This document shows, piece by piece, positions 25,562 through 34,250 of a stretch of DNA of 36,808 bases; the stretch's first letter is position 1, and each line of letters begins with the position of its first letter. A program made the translations under genes and the position numbers. The DNA is from Clostridium yunnanense (GTDB lineage Bacteria > Bacillota > Clostridia > Clostridiales > Clostridiaceae): assembly GCF_016595795.1 (NCBI RefSeq), contig NZ_JAENHN010000044.1, forward strand, positions 1-36,808, in the 5' to 3' direction. The notes beneath the pieces are model-generated. The model did no database searches, was not told the origin of the DNA, and saw only the letters and a list, made by a program, of their open reading frames with translations.

Positions 25562-26254
25562 ATGGTAGATAAAAAGACCCAGTGGAATGAAAACCAAAAG
25601 TCACTAAAATCATTTATATTAGACGACAGTAAATTTGAAACAGCCATTAAACTATGTTTACAACAGCACTCTATGGTACATCTTTCTGAAATGTCTTCAA
25701 TAAAAACGGAAAGCTTTGAAGATGACTTATGGAAAGATTTAGATGAAACTAGTATGAGAACTTCTATTAATGAAAAAGGTAGGACTATTTTATATGGTTT
25801 GTGGCATTCAGCCCGAATTGAGGATATAACAATGAATATTCTTGTAGCTGGTGATGACCAGGTAATTAATACTGATAATTGGCTTAAAAGGACACACTCT
25901 CCAATTTGTACTACCGGAAATGAACTTAATCCAATAGAAATTCTAGAATTTAGTAAAAGCTTAGATATAAACGAAGTTCGTAACTATAGAATAGCTGTAG
26001 GAAGAAAGTCTCAAAATATTATTAAAAATCTTAAATTTACAGATCTAAAAAGGAAATTTCCCAAAGAAGCCTTAAATTTAATCATTGAAGAAAAAGCTGT
26101 ATCAAGTCTGCCTGCTGCAAACTGGCTTGTTGACTTTTGGAGCAAAAAAACTGTTTCTGGCATCCTGCTTATGCCTGTTACACGACATCATATAGTTCAT
26201 ATAAATGAATGCTTCAAAGCAAAAAACAAATACCTAAAAGGTTTAAACAAGTAA
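25562..26254 (+). CDS. DinB-like (YfiT-type) four-helix protein
   Basis: Protein of 230 residues, mostly helical, that looks like the DinB/YfiT superfamily. These are four-helix bundles with a metal bound by three His. Candidate ligands are H36 or H40 in the first helix, H82 in LWHSARIEDITMN, and H209, H210 or H213 in TRHHIVHINE. The middle region (NWLKR and following) is longer than in short family members. Known relatives include thiol transferases and maleylpyruvate isomerases, so a metal-dependent thiol reaction is possible; the substrate is unknown. GGAGATTAAGGATT precedes the ATG. Assignment rests on the pattern, not on a database match. Confidence 0.6.
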   Translation: MVDKKTQWNENQKSLKSFILDDSKFETAIKLCLQQHSMVHLSEMSSIKTESFEDDLWKDLDETSMRTSINEKGRTILYGLWHSARIEDITMNILVAGDDQVINTDNWLKRTHSPICTTGNELNPIEILEFSKSLDINEVRNYRIAVGRKSQNIIKNLKFTDLKRKFPKEALNLIIEEKAVSSLPAANWLVDFWSKKTVSGILLMPVTRHHIVHINECFKAKNKYLKGLNK

Positions 26255-26301
26255 ATTTGTCCAAACTTTTAAAACTAGCTTAAAGTTGAAGTTTTAAATA
26301 A

Positions 26302-27099
26302 CTAGATCAAATTATATTTATCATTACAATAACTTATTATATCTTCAATGAAGCTTCTTGTATCCCTTAATCTAGTCACTCTAAATGTATACAAAGATTT
26401 TTTGGAAGTTTCAGTTCTTATTCTCAATGCTTCTGAAATAATCTTTTTATACTTTTCATTTACTATCTTAGCAGCAAATTCAGCTGCCTCTGTCTTAGAA
26501 GTAATTTTATTGTTTTCAAAAGTGTATAGTATTCTGCATAATGTTAAAATTGAAAATTCAATCCAGTTATCTGTCATAAAAATAAGTTTATTTTCTAGTT
26601 TTCTTTTCCAATAATAATTAAGATTATGATTCATGTTTGTTATAACGTCATTCCACTGAATATTCAACTTTAAATTTGACACATCTGGGCTCTTTATAGG
26701 AATTCCATAGTTCTTTAGAGTCCACCAAGTGACTGAATTTATATCATAATATCCGTACTCATGAAGCTTTTTATCCGAAAAGTATAAATAAGGTGAAATC
26801 TCATCATTTCCTTTACCTACTCTATCGGTCCTTATGTACATTCCTTCCATCTTACTTGCATATTTGTGTGCATTTAAAAGTTTTTGATGAATTAATTTTA
26901 TTTTTTTTAATTCTACTTCATTAAAATCTTCATTAATTATTGTGATAAAATCTATATCACTTTTATTCTCATCAAAGTTTCCTAATGCAACAGAGTTATA
27001 TATATACACTCCAAAAATTTTATTATTAAAAGTACACTTTAATTCATTCTCATAAGCAAAAAGTACTTGCTCAACTTTTTGAGGAATTAGTACCGTCAT
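26302..27099 (-). CDS. Nucleotidyltransferase, aminoglycoside-adenylyltransferase-like
   Basis: Protein of 265 residues with a polymerase-beta-type N-terminal domain and a helical C-terminal domain like ANT(9)/AadA and DUF4111 proteins (LTLCRILYTFENNKITSKTEAAEFA resembles the family helix). The catalytic motif is NSVALGNFDENKSDIDF: the two Asp of S-D-I-D are present, but the first Gly of the usual GS is Asn. This may alter activity. An AAGGAG site lies six or seven bases before the ATG at 27099; the frame begins earlier at a TTG that is not preferred. Aminoglycoside or other resistance is a family possibility only. Confidence 0.75.
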   Translation of the reverse strand: MTVLIPQKVEQVLFAYENELKCTFNNKIFGVYIYNSVALGNFDENKSDIDFITIINEDFNEVELKKIKLIHQKLLNAHKYASKMEGMYIRTDRVGKGNDEISPYLYFSDKKLHEYGYYDINSVTWWTLKNYGIPIKSPDVSNLKLNIQWNDVITNMNHNLNYYWKRKLENKLIFMTDNWIEFSILTLCRILYTFENNKITSKTEAAEFAAKIVNEKYKKIISEALRIRTETSKKSLYTFRVTRLRDTRSFIEDIISYCNDKYNLI

Positions 27100-27220
27100 T
27101 TTTTTCTCCTTCTTCAAACTATTCTTCCTATGAATCTAATATATGGTAATATTATACATAGAATTTTGTAAATAACACAAGTAAATTCACATAAACTTAA
27201 CATTTTAGATACATATAGCA

Positions 27221-27267
27221 AAAAATCATTACTTTGATATTATCAACATATCAAAATAATGATTTTT
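27221..27267 (-). terminator. Terminator of the second chemoreceptor gene
   Basis: AAAAATCATTACTTTGATA (27221-27239) and TATCAAAATAATGATTTTT (27249-27267) form an 18-19 bp stem with one mismatch, followed by Ts on the minus strand. It lies three bases after the stop codon. Confidence 0.85.
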
Positions 27268-27269
27268 AA

Positions 27270-28103
27270 TTAAAGCTTTCTCGCTAATTGATCTAAAACA
27301 TTTGCATTGGCACTTAATTCTTGAATTGAAGCCGATATTTCTTCAAAAGCCGCTGCCTGTAACTCAAAAATAGCACTTGTATCACTTACTTTAGTTGAAA
27401 TCTTTCCAACAGATCCTTCAATCTTAGTAAGTACACCATTTATCTTTTTAATTGACTCGCTGCTTGAAGCTGATAATTTTCTGATCTCTTGTGCTACTAC
27501 GCCGAATCCCTTACCGAGTTCTCCTGCTCTTGCCGCTTCAATAGCAGCATTTATGCCTAACAGATTAGTTTGATGTGAGACATTTTCAACAAATCTTAAA
27601 ATATCATCTGTACCCTTTGTGCTTTCTTTTGCAACTTTTACCTCACTTAAAATTTCATTGTTAGAATTAACTACTTTCTGCACTCCTTCTGTTAGACTTT
27701 GAATAGATGCAGATATCTGTTCAAGTGAAGCAGCTACCGCCTCAGAAGTTGATAGAACCTGATTTCTTTTTTCTAAAGACTTACCTACCACAATTGAACC
27801 AACTACTATATTATTATCATTCTTTATTGGAATTGCGTATGACTTAAAAGGTATTCCATATACTTCCTTAGGAACATCCATTATAATTGTTTTTCCTGAA
27901 CTAATTGCTTTATGTATCGCTCCACCTTTAGGAATTATGTCCCCTACTTTTGCTTTAATCTGTAAGTTACTGCAGTTTTCAATTAACAAATATTTATTTT
28001 CATCGGTAATAGCAAAAGATGCTTCATCATCAAATAAAAGCATTAAATATGGTAATACTGTATTAAACGATTCTAGAACTTCATTTTCTGATATTTTTAA
28101 CAT
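27270..28103 (-). CDS. Soluble methyl-accepting chemoreceptor, second copy
   Basis: Cytoplasmic chemoreceptor of 277 residues, a paralogue of the protein at 24500-25351: same size, no membrane helix, and the same sensor layout ending in [18 protein letters not shown], then a short MCP hairpin with tip [23 protein letters not shown]. The sensor domains share features such as P-x-L-x-x-L and a KYL segment but differ in most residues, so ligands probably differ. GGGGG before the ATG at 28103 fixes the start. It is a single gene with its own terminator. Confidence 0.85.
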   Translation of the reverse strand: MLKISENEVLESFNTVLPYLMLLFDDEASFAITDENKYLLIENCSNLQIKAKVGDIIPKGGAIHKAISSGKTIIMDVPKEVYGIPFKSYAIPIKNDNNIVVGSIVVGKSLEKRNQVLSTSEAVAASLEQISASIQSLTEGVQKVVNSNNEILSEVKVAKESTKGTDDILRFVENVSHQTNLLGINAAIEAARAGELGKGFGVVAQEIRKLSASSSESIKKINGVLTKIEGSVGKISTKVSDTSAIFELQAAAFEEISASIQELSANANVLDQLARKL

Positions 28104-28277
28104 AATAAATCCCCCTAATGATTTCTTGTCTGCATATATATTGTTTCGTTCACAAACAGTAAAACTTTAACATATATCCTTATGATTACTAATTTTGTGC
28201 TTAAATATAGAAGTTATTTTACAAGAACCAATTTAATAAGATTTAATTGAATTTATATTTTGTACTGTTTGGGACTT

Positions 28278-28694
28278 CTAATAAAGCCAGCTCTTAATCT
28301 TTAGAATTATGTATGTAATAATAAGAATCCAAACCAATACTATTAAGATAGCAAATAGATAACTTTTTTTCTTTATTTTATTATATTGTCTTTCAGCATC
28401 AATTCTGCACTGATCCATAACATCCTTTGGTATAAGTCTAACAGCTAAAGCGATTCCTAAAGGAACAATTATTATATCATCAAGAAGGCCTAGAACTGGG
28501 ATAAAATCTGGTATAATATCTATTGGACTTAATGCATATGCAACTACAACCATAATGATTATCTTCGTATATATGGGAATATCTTTTCTTTTATAAGCCA
28601 GGTACAAAGCTCCAATTTCTTTTTTTAAATTCTTACCTTTTCCAGTAAATTTTCTTATAGAAGCACCTAATCCTCTTGAAAGTTTTCTAATCAT
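28278..28694 (-). CDS. DUF1232 membrane protein
   Basis: Protein of 138 residues of the YkvA/DUF1232 family. The hallmark SPIDIIPDFIPVLGLLDDIIIVPL is at about residues 56-79, with hydrophobic segments around it and a C-terminal membrane helix (about 113-133). The N-terminal 35 residues are strongly basic. The function of the family is unknown. A GGAGGAATC site precedes the ATG. It is divergent from the DedA-type gene, with an 11-bp inverted repeat in between. Confidence 0.85.
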   Translation of the reverse strand: MIRKLSRGLGASIRKFTGKGKNLKKEIGALYLAYKRKDIPIYTKIIIMVVVAYALSPIDIIPDFIPVLGLLDDIIIVPLGIALAVRLIPKDVMDQCRIDAERQYNKIKKKSYLFAILIVLVWILIITYIILKIKSWLY

Positions 28695-28867
28695 GATTCC
28701 TCCAAATTTTGCAACACTAATATTTATTTTTAATTAGTATAATTATACTATAGGGTTCTAACGTTAACTTATGAATAGCTTACTATTTATAAAATTTTCT
28801 TTTATGGAATAATTTAGACATAAAATGTGGTTTTATTACAAATACTTATGATAAGCAATGTTAATAG

Positions 28868-28908
28868 ATTACTTCAATTTAAAAGTATAAATCCTATATT
28901 GAAGTAAT
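28868..28908. repeat. 11-bp inverted repeat upstream of the DedA-type gene
   Basis: ATTACTTCAAT (28868-28878) and ATTGAAGTAAT (28898-28908) are perfect inverted copies 19 bases apart, 27 bases before the GTG start of the DedA fusion gene. It could be an operator or a leader hairpin; no U-run follows. Confidence 0.5.
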
Positions 28909-28934
28909 GTGTCTATATAGTAGGAGGTGATACT

Positions 28935-30236
28935 GTGCAACTTATAATGGATCTTTTTAATAGCTATAGTTACGCCATTTTATTTATATGTTTAACCTTA
29001 GAGCTTATAGCGTTTCCTCTCCCAGGAGAGATAATGATGACTTATTGTGGTTTTCTCATATATGAATCTAAACTTAATCTCATACTAAGTGTTTTATCAG
29101 CTACCTCAGGTGTAATACTAGGAATAAGTGTTTCATACCTAATAGGAAGAAAATTTGGAATTGAATTTATTAACAAATATTTTTCATACTTTCATCTAGA
29201 TAAAAAAAACTTAGAGAAACCATCAAATTGGTTCAATTCCTATGGGAATAATTTATTACTCTTCTCCTACTTCATTCCAGGGGTTAGACATATTACAGGA
29301 TATTTTTCTGGTATAACTAAAATATCTTATAAAAAATTCGCTATAAATGCATATTTAGGGGCATTAATTTGGACTTTTACTTTTATATCCTTAGGTATGT
29401 TTTTAGGTCCTAACTGGGAAAAACTTGATAGCTATATATCAAAATATATTTCTTATATTTTTCTCATATTGCTTATGATTGTTGGAGGTATATATTCATA
29501 TAAAAATCATGGATTCAAGTTAGCAAGATTTAGTTATAAAATACTTAACAACACATTTATCTACATATATTCCTTTGTAAGAAATCGTAATGTTATGAGT
29601 ATATTAACGCTTGCACTTATAGGAATCTTTGCGTTAATTGTAGGGATAGTTCAAGATTATATAACATCTGATTTAAATCAATTTAACTTAGTAGCAACGT
29701 ATTATATAAAAGATATTTTTTCAAGCAGTTTATCAAAATTTATTACCGTATTGACACTCTTCACTTCCAATATATTTATAGTTATTTTAATCTTTGTTAT
29801 TGCGATGTTTATAATTAAAAAAAGTTCTACTCCAAGGCTTGAGCTTCAATTTCTATTTACAACCATAATTGGAGGAGAAATATTATGTATATGCTTGAAT
29901 ACTATATTTAAGCGGTTGAATCCAATATCAAACTATTATAGTAATATAGACTACACTTTCCCTAGCCACGAAGGTTTAATTTCAATTGTTGCATATGGAT
30001 TTTCTACTTTTGTGCTTTTAAAATACATAAAAAAATATCTGTATGCTGCTATTTTAATTGCATTAACTTTATTAATATGTTTATTATCTGGAATTTCGCC
30101 TATTTTATCTAATATAGAAAATCCAAGCGCAATCTATAATGGATATGTTTTTGGATTAGTATGGCTTACAATAAACCTAGTCTTGTTAGATATATATAAG
30201 ATAATAAATAACAATCCAAAGTTATCTAACTTTTAA
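28935..30236 (+). CDS. DedA-family membrane protein fused to a degenerate PAP2 domain
   Basis: Integral membrane protein of 433 residues. The N-terminal about 190 residues are a DedA domain (phospholipid scramblase-type family) with FPLPGE (27-32), GRKFG (71-75) and FIPGVRHITGYFSG (113-126). The C-terminal half (about 215-425) has the helix pattern of PAP2 lipid phosphatases, with KRLNP (326-330), FPSHEG (342-347) in place of the usual PSGH, and no SR-H-D third motif in 385-410. The phosphatase is therefore probably inactive or altered. The start is GTG behind TAGGAGGTGA. A shared terminator follows. DedA and PAP2 fusions suggest a role in lipid carrier recycling or transport; here it may be structural or regulatory. 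Confidence 0.82.
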   Translation: MQLIMDLFNSYSYAILFICLTLELIAFPLPGEIMMTYCGFLIYESKLNLILSVLSATSGVILGISVSYLIGRKFGIEFINKYFSYFHLDKKNLEKPSNWFNSYGNNLLLFSYFIPGVRHITGYFSGITKISYKKFAINAYLGALIWTFTFISLGMFLGPNWEKLDSYISKYISYIFLILLMIVGGIYSYKNHGFKLARFSYKILNNTFIYIYSFVRNRNVMSILTLALIGIFALIVGIVQDYITSDLNQFNLVATYYIKDIFSSSLSKFITVLTLFTSNIFIVILIFVIAMFIIKKSSTPRLELQFLFTTIIGGEILCICLNTIFKRLNPISNYYSNIDYTFPSHEGLISIVAYGFSTFVLLKYIKKYLYAAILIALTLLICLLSGISPILSNIENPSAIYNGYVFGLVWLTINLVLLDIYKIINNNPKLSNF

Positions 30237-30274
30237 TATTGATGTACCACTTCATATTGAAACTTATTAATTTT

Positions 30275-30306
30275 AAAAACTCTGCTAACTTCCAAGCAGA
30301 GTTTTT
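30275..30306. terminator. Bidirectional terminator
   Basis: AAAAACTCTGCT (30275-30286) and AGCAGAGTTTTT (30295-30306) form a perfect 12-bp stem with A/T runs on both sides, between the converging DedA fusion and Cys-rich protein genes. Confidence 0.9.
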
Positions 30307-30337
30307 AATCCACTATTATAAAAAAAATAACTTCTAA

Positions 30338-31063
30338 TCAATAATTCCCCAAAAGTTTCTCAAGTGCTCTTTGTACAGAATCTTTAGATGTTCCCCAAGG
30401 CTTATCAGCATTAAGATAATCAAATTTTTTAATAAACCATTGCAGTTCTTCCTGAAGTCTTTCTAAATTTTTTATATGTATTTGATTAGTAACCTCATAC
30501 ATATCAGCTATGCCTTTATTTTCAGGCAATTTCTCCAACTCATTAATCATATTTATATAATGATTACTACAAAATCCCCTAGAATTTTTGTAAAGCTCTC
30601 TAAAATCAATGTCCTTTTTCCAAAGTTCAATGGTTACCTTAATATTATCTTTATTGTTTTCATCAAGTTTACAACATATAAAACATTCACAGTTTGCCTT
30701 TATATTTGAAGGTCTACTAGGATTTTTTGATAAAGACAATAACTTCTTAACTATTGAATTATCATTTTTTTGTAGGGTTTTGTTCTTATATAATTTTTTC
30801 TTTTCCTCATTTATTATTTTATCTAACATTATAGCTAAGCCTAATTTATCACTACCTCTATTTAATTTTTCAATATGATTTTCACAAAAATTATGCTCAT
30901 TTCCTATTTTAGGATAGAAATCAACATCCATTATTCTTTCGCCTAAAATAGAATGCATAAGCTGCTCCTCATAACATTTTTCCAAAACACAAAATGGGCA
31001 CTCAGCCAATTTATTTTCCAAATTCTCATAAACTTTTATCTCTTCAATTTTTAACTTTTTCAT
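30338..31063 (-). CDS. Cys-rich DUF6062-like protein
   Basis: Protein of 241 residues built of two similar halves. Each half has a Cys pair and later a Cys-x-x-His: CPFC (22-25) with FCENH, and CFICC with FCSNH. This suggests two metal-binding (zinc or cluster) modules. I believe it matches the DUF6062 family of Firmicutes, whose role is unknown. No membrane segment or signal is seen, so it is cytoplasmic. GGGAG precedes the ATG. It is preceded by the terminator at 31213-31253, so it is a separate unit from the activase operon. Confidence 0.6.
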   Translation of the reverse strand: MKKLKIEEIKVYENLENKLAECPFCVLEKCYEEQLMHSILGERIMDVDFYPKIGNEHNFCENHIEKLNRGSDKLGLAIMLDKIINEEKKKLYKNKTLQKNDNSIVKKLLSLSKNPSRPSNIKANCECFICCKLDENNKDNIKVTIELWKKDIDFRELYKNSRGFCSNHYINMINELEKLPENKGIADMYEVTNQIHIKNLERLQEELQWFIKKFDYLNADKPWGTSKDSVQRALEKLLGNY

Positions 31064-31212
31064 AAATTCTCCCTTAATATACCCATAACAAAAATCATAT
31101 TTTAAAATACTTTCAGTAATAATTTTTTATATTATAAATAAAAAAAATATATTTCCATATTTTAAATTATAACTCATTTGTATCAAAATATTTAGCTTTT
31201 TAGTTCAATAAA

Positions 31213-31253
31213 AGTATAGGTGCTGAAAACCTGAAATTTTCAGCACCTATACT
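31213..31253 (-). terminator. Terminator of the activase operon
   Basis: AGTATAGGTGCTGAAAA (31213-31229) and TTTTCAGCACCTATACT (31237-31253) form a perfect 17-bp stem with a 7-base loop, followed on the minus strand by TTTTATT. It lies 70 bases after the activase stop codon. Confidence 0.85.
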
Positions 31254-31322
31254 CTACTATTAAGGATAATAGTAATATCTTATATGTTATTAATTTGATA
31301 TTTGTCAAAATAAACTTATATA

Positions 31323-32279
31323 CTATATAGCTTTCTTATTACTCCATTTACCGCATCTATCTCCAAAACATCCAATAGTACTTTCGTTTTCATTAATTCT
31401 AACAACTTCACACCTATTTGGACACCCTTCGCATTCAAAGCTTTTAGATATAAATTTACTATCAGCTAGATTGAACCCTTTAAAGTTACTCTTGCCAGTT
31501 TTTTCAACAGCTGCTTTTGCAATAAGTGCTGAGCCTATAGCCCCCATCATATTGTAGTGCTCTGGCACAAAGATCTCAAACCCTAAGGAACTTTCAAAAG
31601 CAGCTTTCATACCTTTATTTGCTGCTACTCCACCTTGAAAAAACACCTTAGATTCAATATCTTTTCCCTTCCCTATGTTATTTAAGTAGTTTCTTACTAA
31701 TGCATCGCATAAGCCTCTTATAATATCAGAGTCATTATATCCAAGTTGCTGTTTATGTATCATGTCAGATTCTGCAAATACAGCACATCTTCCAGCTATT
31801 CTTACAGGAGTCGTAGACTTAAGTGCATATTCGCCAAACTCTTCAATAGGAATATCTAGTCTTTCCGCTTGCCTATCAAGAAATGAACCAGTACCTGCAG
31901 CACATACAGTATTCATTGCAAAATCAGAAACCACTCCATTTTTTAAAACAATAATCTTTGAATCTTGACCACCAATCTCAATTATAGTTCTTACATCTTT
32001 ATCAATCTCAAGAGCTGCCACTGCATGAGCTGTAATCTCATTTTTTATTGCATCAGCACCTATTAGTGTTGACGCAATATGCCTGCCGCTTCCAGTGGTT
32101 CCTGCTGCACTGACCTCTATTCCATTATATTTTTCTTTAAGAATCTTAAAACCTTGCTGAATAGCATTTATAGGTCTTCCTTTTGTTCTTAAATAAAGTT
32201 TTTCTATCACATTCATTTGATTATCTATAAGCACTAAATCAGTACTTACAGAACCTACATCTACGCCAAGGTAGTACAT
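31323..32279 (-). CDS. 2-hydroxyacyl-CoA dehydratase activase-like ATPase (HgdC/BcrD family)
   Basis: ASKHA-fold ATPase of 318 residues that in its family uses ATP to push an electron into a partner dehydratase or reductase. Motifs: phosphate-1 GVDVGSVSTD (5-14), GTTGSGR, EIGGQDSK (101-108), and the two Cys of the bridging [4Fe-4S] cluster, C126 (NTVCAAGTGSF) and C165 (GRCAVFAESD), equivalent to HgdC C127 and C166. Unlike classic HgdC (about 260) it has a C-terminal Cys-rich tail with ECEGCPNRCEVV and CFGDRCGKW, as in the long activase proteins containing DUF2229. It overlaps the upstream gene by 19 bases. The partner enzyme is probably encoded by the two genes upstream, not by a classic dehydratase. 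Confidence 0.9.
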   Translation of the reverse strand: MYYLGVDVGSVSTDLVLIDNQMNVIEKLYLRTKGRPINAIQQGFKILKEKYNGIEVSAAGTTGSGRHIASTLIGADAIKNEITAHAVAALEIDKDVRTIIEIGGQDSKIIVLKNGVVSDFAMNTVCAAGTGSFLDRQAERLDIPIEEFGEYALKSTTPVRIAGRCAVFAESDMIHKQQLGYNDSDIIRGLCDALVRNYLNNIGKGKDIESKVFFQGGVAANKGMKAAFESSLGFEIFVPEHYNMMGAIGSALIAKAAVEKTGKSNFKGFNLADSKFISKSFECEGCPNRCEVVRINENESTIGCFGDRCGKWSNKKAI

Positions 32280-33358
32280 CTAATCTTTCTCCTTTCAAGT
32301 AAATCTACAAACGCTTCTATTCTTGTGACATATCCTGCTTCTCCAGTCATCTCATCAACAACCAAAGACATTATAGGAAAGTCTTTATCACTAGATATTT
32401 TAGGTAATATAGCTTTTGAAACAATCTCAGGCATACACCCCATAGGAAAAATCTGAATAGCTCCATCACATCCATCTTCATGAGCTAAAACAGCTTCACC
32501 TATACATTCTCTCGCATGCCCACCAATATAGAGAGGTAGGTATTCTTTAGACCCTTTTCTTATATCTAGAGAATTTAGTTTAGTTGGAACAAGTGCTGTA
32601 TTTTTCACCCACCAACTAGGAGTTAATCTTCTCACCGTTGAAACACCATAATCCATTAATTTATCTTCAATATATAGATTAGAAAATGGTTCTATTACAG
32701 TATATATCTCACCTATTATTGCTATTTTAATAGGTTTTTTTGTATTATCTATTTGTACATTATCTAACTGCTTTTTATAATTTAAAAGATGTTTTATCAT
32801 TTGCGATGGGTTTGAAGTTTTTAAAGCCTCAGCTTTACATTTATGTAACAATCTTTTACAACTACCAGCTTCTTTTTCAAAACCCGCAAGATAATGTGCT
32901 TTTGCTTCTACCTCATCAACTAACTTAACTACTCTTAATGAATCATATAATACCTTTAATTTTTCAAATACAGTTTTTTCGCTCACCGATGATATTTTAC
33001 TAACTCTAGCAAATAGTTCTTTGATCCCTATTTCTTTTGGTGCATCTATAACTATAAAGTCCAAATCATGCCCAAGTTTTTTTAGTAAATTTATCTGCAT
33101 CTCGCAGTATTCTCCAAATCTGCAAGGCCCACAACTTCCAGTTATTATCACAGTATCTGCCCCTTGTTCAATTGCTTCAATATAGTTGCCAATCATTATT
33201 TTAAATGGAAGGCATATTTCTTCAGGCGAGTGCAGTGCCCCTATTTCAAGAGATGATTTACTATTTTGATTAGGTATCACATAATCAATTCCAAGACCAT
33301 CAAATAACGACTTAGCTGCAAGATATACATTACCCATATGTGGAAATGTTATTTTCAA
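32261..33358 (-). CDS. DUF2229/HgdB-like protein
   Basis: Protein of 365 residues related to the DUF2229 part of acyl-CoA dehydratase activase-related proteins and, more distantly, to HgdB. Cys candidates for a [4Fe-4S] cluster are in EEICLPFK, GSCGPCRFGEYC and MGCMPE; the end has the family pattern VDEMTGEAGYVTRIEAFVDLLE. It starts with TTG behind AGGAG and follows the next gene by two bases. Its activase lies downstream. Possible roles: a reductase using the activase as electron donor (like double-cubane proteins), or a part of a split activase complex. It is not a recognised substrate dehydratase. Confidence 0.75.
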   Translation of the reverse strand: MKITFPHMGNVYLAAKSLFDGLGIDYVIPNQNSKSSLEIGALHSPEEICLPFKIMIGNYIEAIEQGADTVIITGSCGPCRFGEYCEMQINLLKKLGHDLDFIVIDAPKEIGIKELFARVSKISSVSEKTVFEKLKVLYDSLRVVKLVDEVEAKAHYLAGFEKEAGSCKRLLHKCKAEALKTSNPSQMIKHLLNYKKQLDNVQIDNTKKPIKIAIIGEIYTVIEPFSNLYIEDKLMDYGVSTVRRLTPSWWVKNTALVPTKLNSLDIRKGSKEYLPLYIGGHARECIGEAVLAHEDGCDGAIQIFPMGCMPEIVSKAILPKISSDKDFPIMSLVVDEMTGEAGYVTRIEAFVDLLERRKIRCTTLA

Positions 33359-33359
33359 A

Positions 33360-34250
33360 TTAACAGCTCCTTTCTAACATATCAACAAAAGCTTCTACTC
33401 TAGTTTCTAGACCCGCTTCCCCAGTATGCTCATCAACCTTAAGAATCATAAAAGGAAAATCTCCAATTTTGTCCTTAATAAGTTCCACTATCACTGAATC
33501 AATACCACAAGCGAAGGACGATATATATATTATTCCATCGACCATTTTTTCGTTGGAAGCTTCTAAAGTAAATCCATATGCATTACGAGCAAAAGTCCAG
33601 AAAGGTCTTTTATACAACTCTTTAACTTTATTATCAATTAAGGCATCATCTATGAATTCTTCTGTTATAACCCCAACCCCTAGTTTATTTAATTTCTTAA
33701 CTAAATTCATATTTATAAAGTTATCGTATAAATTGTAGGGATGGCCTGCCAAAGCAACATTAATTTTATAATCCTCATTTTTTATTCCAGTTTTGTATTT
33801 ATTTTGTTCACATAAAGCCTTATCAAATGCATTTCTTATTTGTGTTCTGTTATTTGTGATTGCTTTTCCAGCCTTCTGGGCCCACTGATAAAGTTCCTTT
33901 TCAGAAGCAGCATATATGGGCTCTGTTATTGATTCTGCAATACCTGGTATACTATTTAGAACCATTTCAGGCAAACCACAAAACTTAGGACAAATATATT
34001 CTCTTGACCTAAGTTGCATTATTCTTGGTATAACAATAACATCGCATTTATCCCTAAGCATTGAAACATGGCCATGAAAAATCTTTATAGGTAAACATGC
34101 CTCATCAACACAATATTTAACACCTTCATCTAAAATCTTTTTGTTCGTATCTTCCGATGTTATTATTTCAGCTCCTAGCTCAGTAAAGAATGTATTTAGG
34201 AAAGGATGATACTTATAATATAATAGTCCTTTTGGAATTCCAACTTTCAT
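33360..34250 (-). CDS. DUF2229/HgdB-like protein, second subunit
   Basis: Protein of 296 residues with the same general pattern as its neighbour: MKVGIPKGLLYYKYHPFL, VDEACLPIKIFHG, RSREYICPKFCGLPE, SFACGIDS and VDEHTGEAGLETRVEAFVDML at the end. Together the two could form a heterodimeric cluster protein. The ATG at 34250 is set by GGAGG six bases upstream; the frame extends far upstream (to 34403) through a hairpin and is not credible as coding. It is the first gene of a three-gene operon, with two bases to the next. Substrate unknown. Confidence 0.75.
   Translation of the reverse strand: MKVGIPKGLLYYKYHPFLNTFFTELGAEIITSEDTNKKILDEGVKYCVDEACLPIKIFHGHVSMLRDKCDVIVIPRIMQLRSREYICPKFCGLPEMVLNSIPGIAESITEPIYAASEKELYQWAQKAGKAITNNRTQIRNAFDKALCEQNKYKTGIKNEDYKINVALAGHPYNLYDNFINMNLVKKLNKLGVGVITEEFIDDALIDNKVKELYKRPFWTFARNAYGFTLEASNEKMVDGIIYISSFACGIDSVIVELIKDKIGDFPFMILKVDEHTGEAGLETRVEAFVDMLERSC

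Noticed and set aside
26255-26301. Terminator between the DinB-like and nucleotidyltransferase genes
   Set aside because: Only a 7-bp TTAAAAC/GTTTTAA pair is visible, too weak in this AT-rich sequence.
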